The position numbers were made by a program, and so were the translations under genes. From positions 2,877,501-2,941,500 of the forward strand of contig NZ_CP083757.1 of NCBI RefSeq assembly GCF_020149935.1: a DNA stretch of 64,000 nucleotides, read 5' to 3'. Below are positions 1 through 8,672 of the stretch, piece after piece. The stretch is from Marinilongibacter aquaticus. GTDB lineage: Bacteria; Bacteroidota; Bacteroidia; Cytophagales; Spirosomataceae. Within the stretch, counting starts at the first letter, position 1. Every line of letters starts with the position of its first letter. The notes beneath the pieces are model-generated. The model saw only the letters and a program-made list of their open reading frames with translations. It had not been told where the DNA came from and did no database searches.

Positions 1-352
1 ATTTGCGTGCGAACGCCACCCTGAAGTGGAAGTCATTGAGTTTACGGTGGCTCCGATAGTGACCCCGAAAGAAGGTTTGCCTTATCACGAATGGCTTGTT
101 GAGTTTGCTCGCGAGCCCCATGATTTGGAAGCTTTTGCAAAAGACCTCGACGACAAGATGGTGGAGTTGAACGTGTATTACGAAGACTTGATTGTGGGCA
201 GTATCCTGAGGCCTTTGGTACTTGAGCCGCTCGAGCGGAATGCGTTTATCAATTACATGAAATCTGAAGGGAAATTGGGCGGGCAAAACAAGGTGCCTAG
301 ATTGTCGAATGATAGAAAAATTGCCGACGCCTTGGCAAAAACTTCAAAATAA
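1..352 (+). CDS. GH3-family (auxin-responsive GH3-like) protein, 3' end
   Basis: This is the C-terminal part of an open frame already running at the window edge (codons read from base 2), so the true start lies outside. The visible ~117 residues end with a block containing KLGGQNKVPRL and SNDRKIAD. I recognise this as the conserved tail of bacterial GH3-like adenylating enzymes common in Bacteroidota. GH3 proteins are ANL-type enzymes that activate a carboxylate and conjugate it, usually to an amino acid; the substrate of the bacterial versions is unknown to me. A start at the GTG at base 26 would only give an artificial fragment. The assignment rests on the tail alone, because the adenylation motifs are not in view. 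Confidence 0.75.
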   Translation, partial: FACERHPEVEVIEFTVAPIVTPKEGLPYHEWLVEFAREPHDLEAFAKDLDDKMVELNVYYEDLIVGSILRPLVLEPLERNAFINYMKSEGKLGGQNKVPRLSNDRKIADALAKTSK

Positions 353-392
353 GATGAGTAGTCTGGCTGAATTACGCAATGCGGTTAAATAA

Positions 393-424
393 GCAAAATT
401 TTGCGAAATTGCTCAAATATGAGC
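393..424. terminator. Possible bidirectional terminator region between convergent genes
   Basis: The 223-base gap between the GH3-like gene and the convergent amidase gene holds no convincing gene. It contains a perfect 12-base palindrome (GCAAAATTTTGC, 393-404) and a small hairpin with a 5-bp stem (GCTCA/TGAGC, 411-424), followed a few bases later by a short T run. The position suits termination of one or both genes, but the stems are weak. Confidence 0.3.
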
Positions 425-575
425 AGAATCAACTTTTTCCGATGCGGCATTTTCCTGCATTTGTAAATATTTTGTGTTCGGCTTTAAAAGTGTTGGGTTT
501 TCGTTTTCCGCCCGAAATTATCGACAATCCTTAAGATCAAAAACAAAAAGCGAAACCGATTCGTGGTTTTGGAGG

Positions 576-1352
576 TTACTCCACAGAAAAACGATCCGCG
601 TCTTTCCATACGGGAAATTTTGCCCTAAAGTCTTTCAGGCGGTTCAGGCTGATCTTCGTTTGCAAAGTTTGGGCAGTGTTGTCGGCGATGGCAATGGGTC
701 GACCTTTGAAGTCTATTAATGTAGAGCCGCCATTGTATTGTATGCCAGCCCCGTCTTCGCCAACTCTATTCGAACCGAAAACATAAGCCTGATTTTCGAC
801 AGCTCGTGCAGCGAGAAGAATATCCCAGACGTGCTGACGTTTTGCGGGCCAGTTGGCACTGTAAATCAGTATGTCGTACTCGAGTTCTTTGTTTCGGCTC
901 CACACAGGGAAACGCAAGTCGTAGCAGATTTGAGGGCGAATTCTCCAACCTTTGTATTCTATTGTAATGTTCTCTTTCCCCGCCTCGATTTGGTCGCCTT
1001 CACCACCAAGCGAAAAACGATGCCTTTTATCGTAATGATGAGTTTTTCCCTTGGGTTCTACAAACAGAAAGCGGTTGTACACTTTGCCATTTTCTTGAAT
1101 GAGCAAGCTCCCGCAAATCGCAGCCTGTGTTTGGGCCGCTATTTGCTTCATCCATTTGTGCGTATGGAAATTCATCGGTTCAGACAGCTCGCTTGCTCGG
1201 GCAGAGAAGCCGGTACTGAAGGTTTCGGGCAGGACAATTAAATCTGTGCTTTGCTCCATGGCCATTATTTTTTCTTCCAAATCGGCCAAGTTTGCCACAG
1301 GGTTTTCCCAGTAAGTATTGGTTTGAACCAGCGAAACCTTCAGTTCTTCCAT
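576..1352 (-). CDS. Nitrilase-superfamily amidase (omega-amidase/YafV-like)
   Basis: The 258-residue product has the carbon-nitrogen hydrolase fold signature. The catalytic triad is visible as Glu43 (LPETF), Lys109 (DKRHRF) and Cys143 (QICYDLRFP). Length and the CYDLRFP motif fit the omega-amidase/YafV group, which hydrolyses alpha-ketoglutaramate or related omega-amides in metabolite repair. The enzyme should be cytoplasmic, as no signal peptide is present. Its ATG overlaps the stop of the upstream deformylase gene by one base (TAATG on the minus strand), so the two are probably translationally coupled. The exact substrate is inferred from the family. Confidence 0.82.
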   Translation of the reverse strand: MEELKVSLVQTNTYWENPVANLADLEEKIMAMEQSTDLIVLPETFSTGFSARASELSEPMNFHTHKWMKQIAAQTQAAICGSLLIQENGKVYNRFLFVEPKGKTHHYDKRHRFSLGGEGDQIEAGKENITIEYKGWRIRPQICYDLRFPVWSRNKELEYDILIYSANWPAKRQHVWDILLAARAVENQAYVFGSNRVGEDGAGIQYNGGSTLIDFKGRPIAIADNTAQTLQTKISLNRLKDFRAKFPVWKDADRFSVE

Positions 1353-1930
1353 TATTTTTTTGCGAATCGCATTTTATAGTCGGCGTTTACCACACCCTTC
1401 GAAATGTTGGTGAGCTTTTTCTTGAGCAACTGCTTTTTCAAAGGGCTGATCAGATCGGTAAAGAGAATGCCGTCGATGTGATCGTACTCGTGTTGAATGA
1501 TGCGTGCGGCGATGTCTTCGTATTCTTCGATGTGTTCATTCCAATCGGTATCGAAATATTTGATTTTCACCTTTTCGGGGCGGTATACTTCTGCCCGTAC
1601 ATCGGGAATGCTGAGGCAGCCTTCTTCGTAGGCCCAATCATCTCCATCCTCTTCCAGTATTTCGGCATTGATGAAAACCTTTTTGAAACCAACCAGCGAT
1701 GGATTCGGTTCTTCGTCCTCGTCGAGATTTTCGTTTATGGGTTGACCATCGACAACGAAAATACGGATGTCTTTGCCAATCTGAGGAGCGGCCAGGCCTA
1801 CTCCAGAGGCTGCGTACATCGTTTCGAACATGTCTTCGGCCAGTTGTTTTACATCCAGTTCGCCTTTTTCAATATCACGGCATTCTTTTCTGAGCACCGG
1901 GTCGCCGTATGCCACAATCGGATAGATCAT
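1352..1930 (-). CDS. def: Peptide deformylase
   Basis: The 192-residue product removes the N-formyl group from nascent proteins. All three family motifs are present: GVGLAAPQIG at residues 43-52, EGCLS at 103-107 with metal ligand Cys105, and HEYDH at 147-151 with ligands His147 and His151 and catalytic Glu148. An acidic insert (about residues 65-76 and 93-99) separates motifs 1 and 2, as is usual in Bacteroidota forms. It is the first gene of a two-gene minus-strand unit with the amidase and is transcribed divergently from the secreted protein gene at 2121. Confidence 0.95.
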   Translation of the reverse strand: MIYPIVAYGDPVLRKECRDIEKGELDVKQLAEDMFETMYAASGVGLAAPQIGKDIRIFVVDGQPINENLDEDEEPNPSLVGFKKVFINAEILEEDGDDWAYEEGCLSIPDVRAEVYRPEKVKIKYFDTDWNEHIEEYEDIAARIIQHEYDHIDGILFTDLISPLKKQLLKKKLTNISKGVVNADYKMRFAKK

Positions 1931-1955
1931 AAATCTGCACTTTAGTATAGGAGCA

Positions 1956-1963
1956 CAAAATTA
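1956..1963 (-). promoter_or_regulatory. Candidate -7 box for def
   Basis: Read on the minus strand this is TAATTTTG, an exact match to the Bacteroidota -7 consensus TAnnTTTG, 25 bases upstream of the def ATG. No clear TTG lies about 20 bases further upstream, so only half of the promoter is supported. Confidence 0.4.
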
Positions 1964-2120
1964 AGCATATCTTTTAAGCGGATTGGGCTTTTCGATCTAA
2001 TTTGCGGCCAAAAGGCGTATTTCTATTAAATTGTAAATAATTAAAGTGCCTATACGTTTATAATGAGCCTGCATTTTGTCAAAAGTGCACGTTTTAGGAT
2101 GTTTTTTCGTATAATATTAC

Positions 2121-4778
2121 ATGATGTCAAAGGTTTCCATATTCTTGTGTGTGTTGGTTTTGCTGAGCTTGGGGGCGAAGCAAACGCGTGCCCAGATTTA
2201 TGCGGGCAAGGCTTGTGCCACGGAGGCCGGAGGGGCAGCTGGAGGAACGGGAGGCACAAGCAGTACAAGTTGTCCTCAGCCGGTGTATTTTTTCGATGAA
2301 GATCCAGACAATAAAGATTGGACTTGGGATTTTGCCGATGGGCAATCCGAAAATCCAGATGTACGTAATCCACAAGTTTATTTCAATTCACCCGGACCAA
2401 GGACTATCACACTTACTCGTGCCGATGGAAGCACCGAATCAAAATCGATTAATGTGGGTAGTGGGCCCAATCAGCCCATGTTCAATAAATCTACCGAAGC
2501 GGATACGACAGTATGCGAGGGCTCGAGTTTAACATTGGATCCTTTCAAGGGTTTAAGCTCATGTAGCAATTGCGATTATTTGTGGTTTCCGGGGGGAGAA
2601 AATACACCAACAATCGATGTCGACGTTTCGGGATGTTATTCTGTAGAGGTTTTTGACCAGACTTCGCGTTGTTCCAAGACAGCAAAAATCAATGTCAAAT
2701 TTTGTTATAAACCCGGAAGTGCTGGCGGTGGTAGTGGAGAAGACTGGTATTTCGGGCATGGGGCCGGGCTTACTTTTGATGTGACCACTATTCCAGCAAA
2801 ACGCGACTACTTGGACGAAAATGGTGAGATTTTCAACAATGTGGACAGGGATAGCTTGACCAACTCGCCAATTCAAGGAAGTTCCAATAAAATGAATACC
2901 GATGCAGCTACCGCAATGGTTTATGGGCCGAATGGCCTTGCATTTTATACAGACGGAAAAGCGATTTACAATGGTAATGATGATGAGATTCAATATTCTG
3001 CTGGAGTTACGCCTATTCCCGATAGTGAGGCTTCTCAGCTTTTGGCCATTGTGCCCAAGAATGATTGCGTGGAGTGTCCGCACCATCAATATTATGTATT
3101 CAGCAAGGATCCATCAAATGGCTTGGTTTCATATTCGATTATAGATCTAAGGTACAATGCTCCTACGGGCGAAATTATCAAAACTGGCATTCCCGTCGCC
3201 TTTAATGTCACCGACAAGATGAGCGTGATCCAAACAAACGATGGATTGTCTTACGACATATATCTGCACAACGACTACGACAGTGGATTCACCCGCATGA
3301 GTTTGGATTCTACAGGTTTGAATGCAACGAACATGTCGACAGGAATGGGTCTGGATGAGCCCGCCGACGCTTCAGGTTATATGGCCACCAATTTGGAGGG
3401 CACCATGATGGCACAAGGGGTGGTGATTGGTGGAGAGAATTATTTGGATGTGTATCTACGCGACCCCGATACGGGCGAATTGCAAGGAATATTGACTGTA
3501 GACCTCGGTTTTGCTGCTCCGCCCGAGGTGTATGGTGTGGCATTTAGCGAAAGCAGTAATTATGTATATGTCACACTCAGCGGTACAGGGCAAACTTCAC
3601 ATCTTTTGCAAGTGCCGATCTATTTAGGTACAGGGGCTGCGGTAGAAGCCGGTATTGAGGAGATTGAAAGCTCGACGAACAAACGATTTGGGGCTTTGCA
3701 ACTGGGCCCTATCGGACCGAATTCGAGCCCGAACAAATATATGTATATGGCCGTGGAAGGGGCAACGAAATTGCCTTATATTCAGGAACCAGATCAAGAC
3801 GCAGGGGCAGGAGTGAATGCAGTGTCATTTACGGGGCTATCGAATGGTGTGAACGTAGGTGGTACGATTGGGCTTGGCTTGCCGACCATTGTTTTTGACA
3901 ACAGCGATAGCGACGGAGATGGGGTTTCGGCTCAATATACAGGAAACTGTTTTAATGCAACCACGAACTTAAATTTAAATGAACTGTGCAGTCCCATGCG
4001 GAATGAAGTGGAGTGGTCTTTTGAAGACGGAAGCAGCATGAAAGGGACGAACGTGAATTACACCTTCCCGCATACGGGATGGAATCCGGTAAAGGTGACT
4101 GTTCGTGTTTTCAATAAGTCGGCATTGAGTAAGATAGTCAATTCGCAAATTTTACAGAAGATAGTAGAGCAGACCGAATCGGCCTGTACAGAAGTTTCTT
4201 TCGAAGATTCGGTGTATATAAAACCAGCACCTCAAATTGCGATGCCCGATACAGTCTATAATTGTATAAGAGGGGGTATTGTTACACCAGCCCCAGTTGA
4301 GCCAGTGGTGACAGGAGAGGGAGCACCCTTTACCTATCTATGGACGACGATTTTCGATGTGCCCGTAGCAAACTCGGGCGATCCGATACTGGTTACGCCT
4401 GTTCTGAGCACGTATAAATTAAAGGTAACGAATTCTTTTTCTTGTGAAACTACCGATACGGTAAGTGTAAAACCAGGTTGTTTACCTGAGGTTGAATTTC
4501 CTACCGCCTTTACGCCGCAAGGGGCTAATCCCGACTTTGAATTTTACAATAAATACCTCTACAAGCCTATACTTCGAATTTATAACCGTTGGGGCGAAAT
4601 CATTTATGAATGGCGAGGTGGCGACGATACGGCCCCTTTGCAATACTGGAACGGTAAAACGAGCAAAGGTACCTTTGTGCCCACGGGCCTTTATCCATAT
4701 CAACTGACCTATTATGCCAAAGACTTCCCTTGGTGGGGTAAGCAGAAAAAATCGGGAGCGGTGTGGGTCTTGTATTGA
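2121..4778 (+). CDS. Secreted PKD-domain protein with type IX (CHU_C/gliding-motility) C-terminal sorting domain
   Basis: The 885-residue product starts with a signal peptide (hydrophobic core about residues 5-18, likely cut before Gln25). It has a PKD-like segment near residues 55-110 (WDFADG) and a second near residues 640-690 (WSFEDG), with a long central part of WD/beta-propeller-like character that I cannot classify further. The last ~90 residues (from FPTAFTPQGANP through IYNRWGEIIYEW to the end) match the gliding-motility-associated C-terminal domain used as a type B signal by the type IX secretion system. The protein should be secreted or cell-surface anchored. ATG codons at 2121 and 2124 are both usable starts. 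A second protein with the same tail is encoded at 38473-40521. The function is unknown. Confidence 0.85.
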   Translation: MMSKVSIFLCVLVLLSLGAKQTRAQIYAGKACATEAGGAAGGTGGTSSTSCPQPVYFFDEDPDNKDWTWDFADGQSENPDVRNPQVYFNSPGPRTITLTRADGSTESKSINVGSGPNQPMFNKSTEADTTVCEGSSLTLDPFKGLSSCSNCDYLWFPGGENTPTIDVDVSGCYSVEVFDQTSRCSKTAKINVKFCYKPGSAGGGSGEDWYFGHGAGLTFDVTTIPAKRDYLDENGEIFNNVDRDSLTNSPIQGSSNKMNTDAATAMVYGPNGLAFYTDGKAIYNGNDDEIQYSAGVTPIPDSEASQLLAIVPKNDCVECPHHQYYVFSKDPSNGLVSYSIIDLRYNAPTGEIIKTGIPVAFNVTDKMSVIQTNDGLSYDIYLHNDYDSGFTRMSLDSTGLNATNMSTGMGLDEPADASGYMATNLEGTMMAQGVVIGGENYLDVYLRDPDTGELQGILTVDLGFAAPPEVYGVAFSESSNYVYVTLSGTGQTSHLLQVPIYLGTGAAVEAGIEEIESSTNKRFGALQLGPIGPNSSPNKYMYMAVEGATKLPYIQEPDQDAGAGVNAVSFTGLSNGVNVGGTIGLGLPTIVFDNSDSDGDGVSAQYTGNCFNATTNLNLNELCSPMRNEVEWSFEDGSSMKGTNVNYTFPHTGWNPVKVTVRVFNKSALSKIVNSQILQKIVEQTESACTEVSFEDSVYIKPAPQIAMPDTVYNCIRGGIVTPAPVEPVVTGEGAPFTYLWTTIFDVPVANSGDPILVTPVLSTYKLKVTNSFSCETTDTVSVKPGCLPEVEFPTAFTPQGANPDFEFYNKYLYKPILRIYNRWGEIIYEWRGGDDTAPLQYWNGKTSKGTFVPTGLYPYQLTYYAKDFPWWGKQKKSGAVWVLY

Positions 4779-4890
4779 CAGTTTCTGAACCAAACTGAGC
4801 CTCGGCCAATCGAATAGCAAATTACTTTGCAAGAATTGTTATTTATCAATAAATATTTGTCCGAAAACTAGCAGCGTTGAGTACAATTTG

Positions 4891-4898
4891 TATTTTTG
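4891..4898 (+). promoter_or_regulatory. Candidate -7 box for ruvB
   Basis: TATTTTTG matches TAnnTTTG exactly and lies 22 bases before the ruvB ATG. No well-spaced TTG was found upstream. Confidence 0.4.
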
Positions 4899-4920
4899 AA
4901 AAATTCAACGTGTGTACCGA

Positions 4921-5946
4921 ATGCGAGAAGACTATCTAAATGCCAATCCTGAACATTTGAATGCAATGGACAGGGAAATCGAGCGGGCTTTGCGGCCGAT
5001 ATCGTTCGAGGACTTTACAGGGCAGGATAAAGTTTTGGAAAATCTGAAAGTCTTCGTGCTCGCGGCCAAACAAAGAGGAGAGGCATTGGACCATGTGCTT
5101 TTGCACGGCCCCCCAGGTTTGGGAAAAACCACATTGTCTTATATCGTGGCCAATGAATTGCAGGCCAATATCAAAGTTACTTCGGGGCCGGTTTTGGATA
5201 AACCCAGCGATTTGGCAGGTTTGTTGACGAATCTGGAAGAAAATGACGTGCTGTTTGTCGATGAGATTCACCGATTGAACCCCATCGTGGAAGAGTACCT
5301 GTACTCGGCCATGGAAGACTACAAAATCGACATCATGCTCGATTCCGGGCCCAATGCGAGAAGTGTACAGATTTCTTTGAACCCCTTCACTTTAGTCGGG
5401 GCCACTACGCGGGCCGGGCTTTTGACAGCCCCTTTACGGGCCAGGTTTGGAATCAATGCACGTTTGGAATATTACGATGCTCAATTGCTCAGCGATATTG
5501 TGAAACGTTCAGCCTATATCCTGAAAACGCCGATCAACGAAACCGGGGCTTACGAAATTGCCAGAAGAAGCCGCGGCACGCCGCGTATTGCAAACAACCT
5601 TTTGCGACGTACACGCGACTTTGCACAGGTGCGAGGAAATGGGAAAATTGATCTGGATATTGCCAAAGTGGCATTGAAGGCCCTTGATGTCGATGAGCAT
5701 GGACTGGACGAAATGGACAACCGTATCCTGTTTACCATTATCGATAAATTTAAGGGCGGGCCAGTTGGTTTGTCTACCATTGCCACGGCATGTGGCGAAG
5801 AGGCCGAAACCATCGAAGAGGTTTATGAGCCATTTTTGATTCAAGAGGGATTTATCAAACGAACTTCTCGAGGAAGAGAAGCCACAGAAAAAGCATATAC
5901 ACATTTGAACATTGTTCCCAAATACCGAACGGGAGAACTCTTTTAA
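4921..5946 (+). CDS. ruvB: Holliday junction branch migration helicase RuvB
   Basis: The 341-residue AAA+ ATPase drives branch migration of Holliday junctions with RuvA. Walker A is GPPGLGKTT at residues 63-71, Walker B is LFVDEIH with Asp114 and Glu115, and the family signature [18 protein letters not shown] follows. The C-terminal winged-helix part ends with the usual GR...A...YRTGELF-type tail. I chose the ATG at 4921 over an in-frame GTG at 4912 because it gives the normal family N-terminus and sits at a sensible distance from the -7 box. No ruvA or ruvC lies next to it; glycogen synthase follows after 20 bases. Confidence 0.96.
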   Translation: MREDYLNANPEHLNAMDREIERALRPISFEDFTGQDKVLENLKVFVLAAKQRGEALDHVLLHGPPGLGKTTLSYIVANELQANIKVTSGPVLDKPSDLAGLLTNLEENDVLFVDEIHRLNPIVEEYLYSAMEDYKIDIMLDSGPNARSVQISLNPFTLVGATTRAGLLTAPLRARFGINARLEYYDAQLLSDIVKRSAYILKTPINETGAYEIARRSRGTPRIANNLLRRTRDFAQVRGNGKIDLDIAKVALKALDVDEHGLDEMDNRILFTIIDKFKGGPVGLSTIATACGEEAETIEEVYEPFLIQEGFIKRTSRGREATEKAYTHLNIVPKYRTGELF

Positions 5947-5966
5947 CCTCATAAATACCACTCACA

Positions 5967-7823
5967 ATGGAAGCAAAAAAATATTATCAGGCTTCTTCAG
6001 AAACCATAAAAATACAACCTCGCGAACAGACAAAGGAAATTTTATTCGAACTGGCTTGGGAAGTCTGCAATCAAGTTGGAGGAATTTATACGGTAATCCG
6101 CTCGAAAGTACCCGCAATGGTGGAAAAATGGGGAGACGACTATTGTCTTATCGGGCCATATTTTCCACAAACTGCCTCTGTAGAATTTGAATCTGTCACC
6201 GACGATTCGCCCTACTGCAAAGCCGCCGAAGCCCTGCGAAAGGAAGGCATTGAAGTGCATTATGGCCGTTGGCTCGTAACCGGAAGGCCAAGAATTATTT
6301 TGCTCGATTTTCACCCGATGCTTGGGGAGGTCGATAATCTGAAATTTGAACTTTGGGAAAAACACGAAATAAGCACACTGAATGCCGAGCCTTTGGTCAA
6401 CAATGTGATTGCTTTCAGTGCTCTAGTCGAAAGGTTTCTTGAAGAATTTGTGCAAAATTATGCCAAGAAAAAGGGTGTAACGGCTCATTTCCACGAATGG
6501 ATGTCGGCATTGCCAATAATCAATATTTCGAAGAAAAATCTGCCAATTGCTACGGTATTTACCACGCACGCTACAATGCTCGGCAGGTATATTGCAGGAA
6601 ACGTCGACAATTTCTATGAGCTTTTACCGTCATACAATTGGCGAGAGCAAGCCAAAAATTACGGTATTGAAGCCCAAGCGGGGATAGAGTATTTTGCCGC
6701 ACAACATTGCCAAGTGCTCACGACGGTGAGCGATGTGACGGCCCGCGAATGTGAGGTGTTTTTTGAACGAAAATGCGATTTGATTCTGCCAAATGGTTTG
6801 AACATTACGCGGTTTGCGGCCACGCACGAATTTCAGAATTTGCACTTGGAATACAAACGAAAGATTAATCAGTTTGTAATGGGGCATTTTTTCCAAAGTT
6901 ACAGCTGGGATCTCGACAATACGCTCTATTTTTTCACTTCGGGAAGATATGAGTATAAAAACAAAGGCTACGACCTTACTTTGGAGGCCTTGAAACGCCT
7001 CAATTATAAATTGGTAAAGAACAATATCGACACGCGAGTGGTCATGTTCATTATCACCAGAAACCCCGTGAAGTCCATCAATCCCGATGTGTTGCAGTCG
7101 CGTGCGGTAATGGAGGAAATTCGCGAAACCTGTGAGTCGATTCAGAAGCAAATTGGCGAGCAGTTGTTTTACTCTTCGGCTGCGAGCGAAGACCCGCACT
7201 TGCCCAATCTGAACAGCTTTGTAGATGAATATTGGCGATTGAGGCTGCGGAGGACCATTCAGTCGTGGAAAACCAAAAACCTTCCGCATACGGTCACGCA
7301 TTTGTTGCAGGGGCCAGACGACATCACACGTTTTTTGGATGATTCGAATCTTAGGAATCACGAAAAAGACAGGGTGAAATTTGTTTACCATCCCGACTTT
7401 ATCAGTCCGACAAACCCTTTATTCGGCTTAGAATACGGACAATTTGTGCGGGGTTGCCATTTGGGTGTTTTTCCGAGCTATTATGAGCCTTGGGGTTATA
7501 CGCCTTTGGAGTGCGTCATTCGGGGTATACCTACGGTTACGTCTGATCTTTCGGGCTTTGGCGATTTCATGATGCAATTGATGAAGGACTTTGAAAATGT
7601 GGGTGTTTATGTAGTGAACCGCAAGAGTAAAAACTATGATCAAGCTGCGGATCAACTGGCCAATTTGCTCTACAAATTTGTGACAATGAATCGCCGCGAC
7701 CGCATTATGCAAAGAAACAGGGTGGAGAATTTCTCGGATATTTTCGATTGGACAAATCTTCGTTCTTATTACGATACAGCCCATGATTTGGCGACTAAAA
7801 AGCGAGGCGTAAAATTGAAATAG
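5967..7823 (+). CDS. Glycogen synthase, GT3 (eukaryote-like) family
   Basis: The 618-residue product resembles the GT3 glycogen synthases of fungi and animals rather than bacterial GlgA (GT5). Visible hallmarks are the N-terminal EVCNQVGGIYTVIRSK, HFHEWM, the TTHAT...GR block, and the C-terminal SYYEPWGYTPLE motif carrying the two acidic residues typical of GT-B retaining enzymes. It should elongate alpha-1,4-glucan from a nucleotide-glucose donor in the cytoplasm. GT3 enzymes are known in Bacteroidota, so this is a lineage trait rather than fresh transfer. No branching enzyme or phosphorylase is adjacent. The regulatory N- and C-terminal tails of animal enzymes are not evident. Confidence 0.88.
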   Translation: MEAKKYYQASSETIKIQPREQTKEILFELAWEVCNQVGGIYTVIRSKVPAMVEKWGDDYCLIGPYFPQTASVEFESVTDDSPYCKAAEALRKEGIEVHYGRWLVTGRPRIILLDFHPMLGEVDNLKFELWEKHEISTLNAEPLVNNVIAFSALVERFLEEFVQNYAKKKGVTAHFHEWMSALPIINISKKNLPIATVFTTHATMLGRYIAGNVDNFYELLPSYNWREQAKNYGIEAQAGIEYFAAQHCQVLTTVSDVTARECEVFFERKCDLILPNGLNITRFAATHEFQNLHLEYKRKINQFVMGHFFQSYSWDLDNTLYFFTSGRYEYKNKGYDLTLEALKRLNYKLVKNNIDTRVVMFIITRNPVKSINPDVLQSRAVMEEIRETCESIQKQIGEQLFYSSAASEDPHLPNLNSFVDEYWRLRLRRTIQSWKTKNLPHTVTHLLQGPDDITRFLDDSNLRNHEKDRVKFVYHPDFISPTNPLFGLEYGQFVRGCHLGVFPSYYEPWGYTPLECVIRGIPTVTSDLSGFGDFMMQLMKDFENVGVYVVNRKSKNYDQAADQLANLLYKFVTMNRRDRIMQRNRVENFSDIFDWTNLRSYYDTAHDLATKKRGVKLK

Positions 7824-7920
7824 GTAAATAGAATCTTTCGTATTGCATATATAAAATGTTAAATAAAAGCGAGTTATGATTTTGAGGTAAAATTATTTTC
7901 TTCAAAACATACAATTTTAT

Positions 7921-7928
7921 TACCTTTG
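7921..7928 (+). promoter_or_regulatory. Candidate -7 box for plsY
   Basis: TACCTTTG is an exact TAnnTTTG match, 29 bases upstream of the plsY ATG in a 134-base intergenic region. The -33 element is not convincing. Confidence 0.45.
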
Positions 7929-7957
7929 CCGCTCGTTTTGTAATTTAACAAGAAGAA

Positions 7958-8554
7958 ATGCTTCAGTTTTCCCTTTACCTTATTCTCGCTTATTTGCTTG
8001 GGTCTATACCTTCGGCTGTATTGTATGGAAGAATTTTTCATGGTGTCGATGTGCGAGAACACGGTTCGGGAAATGCGGGAGCCACAAACTCGCTTCGCGT
8101 ATTGGGAAAGAGAGCGGGTTTGGCCGTTTTGATCATCGATGTGCTCAAGGGCGTGTTAGCCGTACAGATTCCTCATTTTTTCTTTACCAATGAAGCCGAT
8201 ACACTGATCATTTTTGGTTTTGCAGCGGTAATCGGGCATTTGCTTCCTGTTTTTGCCAATTTCAGAGGAGGCAAGGGCGTGGCCACATCTTTCGGTATCA
8301 TTTTGGCCCTTCAACCTTTGGCCGCCGTATTTGTACTGGTGGTTTTTCTGGCGGTTGTGTATACCTCAAAATACGTTTCGCTAGCTTCTTTGTCAGCCTC
8401 ATTTTCCTTTTTGGTTTATTGCTTTTGGCAAATGCCGGGTCAGCGATTTTATCATCTGATGTGTTTGGTGCTCTTTTTGCTTTTGGTTTTTACCCATCGC
8501 CAAAACATCAAAAGGCTTGTGCGTGGCGAAGAGAACAAATATCCGCCCAAATAG
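7958..8554 (+). CDS. plsY: Acyl-phosphate:glycerol-3-phosphate acyltransferase PlsY
   Basis: The 198-residue, strongly hydrophobic integral membrane protein makes lysophosphatidate from acyl-phosphate and glycerol-3-phosphate, the first step of phospholipid synthesis. The family motifs GSGNAGATNSLR (loop 1) and FRGGKGVATSFG (loop 2) are intact. About five membrane segments can be seen, and the length is normal. It appears to be a single-gene unit with its own -7 box upstream and an M20 peptidase downstream. Confidence 0.93.
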   Translation: MLQFSLYLILAYLLGSIPSAVLYGRIFHGVDVREHGSGNAGATNSLRVLGKRAGLAVLIIDVLKGVLAVQIPHFFFTNEADTLIIFGFAAVIGHLLPVFANFRGGKGVATSFGIILALQPLAAVFVLVVFLAVVYTSKYVSLASLSASFSFLVYCFWQMPGQRFYHLMCLVLFLLLVFTHRQNIKRLVRGEENKYPPK

Positions 8555-8641
8555 GAGAAGCGAAAAGGACTTGTAAGTTGGCCGAATTCTGACTCGTGCG
8601 AATCTTAGCGGCCGCAATAAATCATCTTCTATAAAAAGCCG

Positions 8642-8649
8642 TAAATTTG
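8642..8649 (+). promoter_or_regulatory. Candidate -7 box with overlapping palindrome upstream of the M20 dipeptidase
   Basis: TAAATTTG matches TAnnTTTG and lies 23 bases before the ATG at 8673. It overlaps a perfect 8-bp inverted repeat (TTTGTTTT, TCG loop, AAAACAAA; 8646-8664) that covers the expected transcription start. This could be an operator or a 5' hairpin. No matching regulator gene is nearby. Confidence 0.4.
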
Positions 8650-8672
8650 TTTTTCGAAAACAAACGGTTTGA

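Noticed and set aside
738-1945. Long plus-strand open frames opposite the amidase and deformylase genes
   Set aside because: They are antisense shadows of two genes with complete catalytic motifs, and their translations have no recognisable domain.
6630-7391. A 253-codon minus-strand frame inside the glycogen synthase gene
   Set aside because: It is fully contained in a gene with clear GT3 motifs, and its translation shows no family feature.
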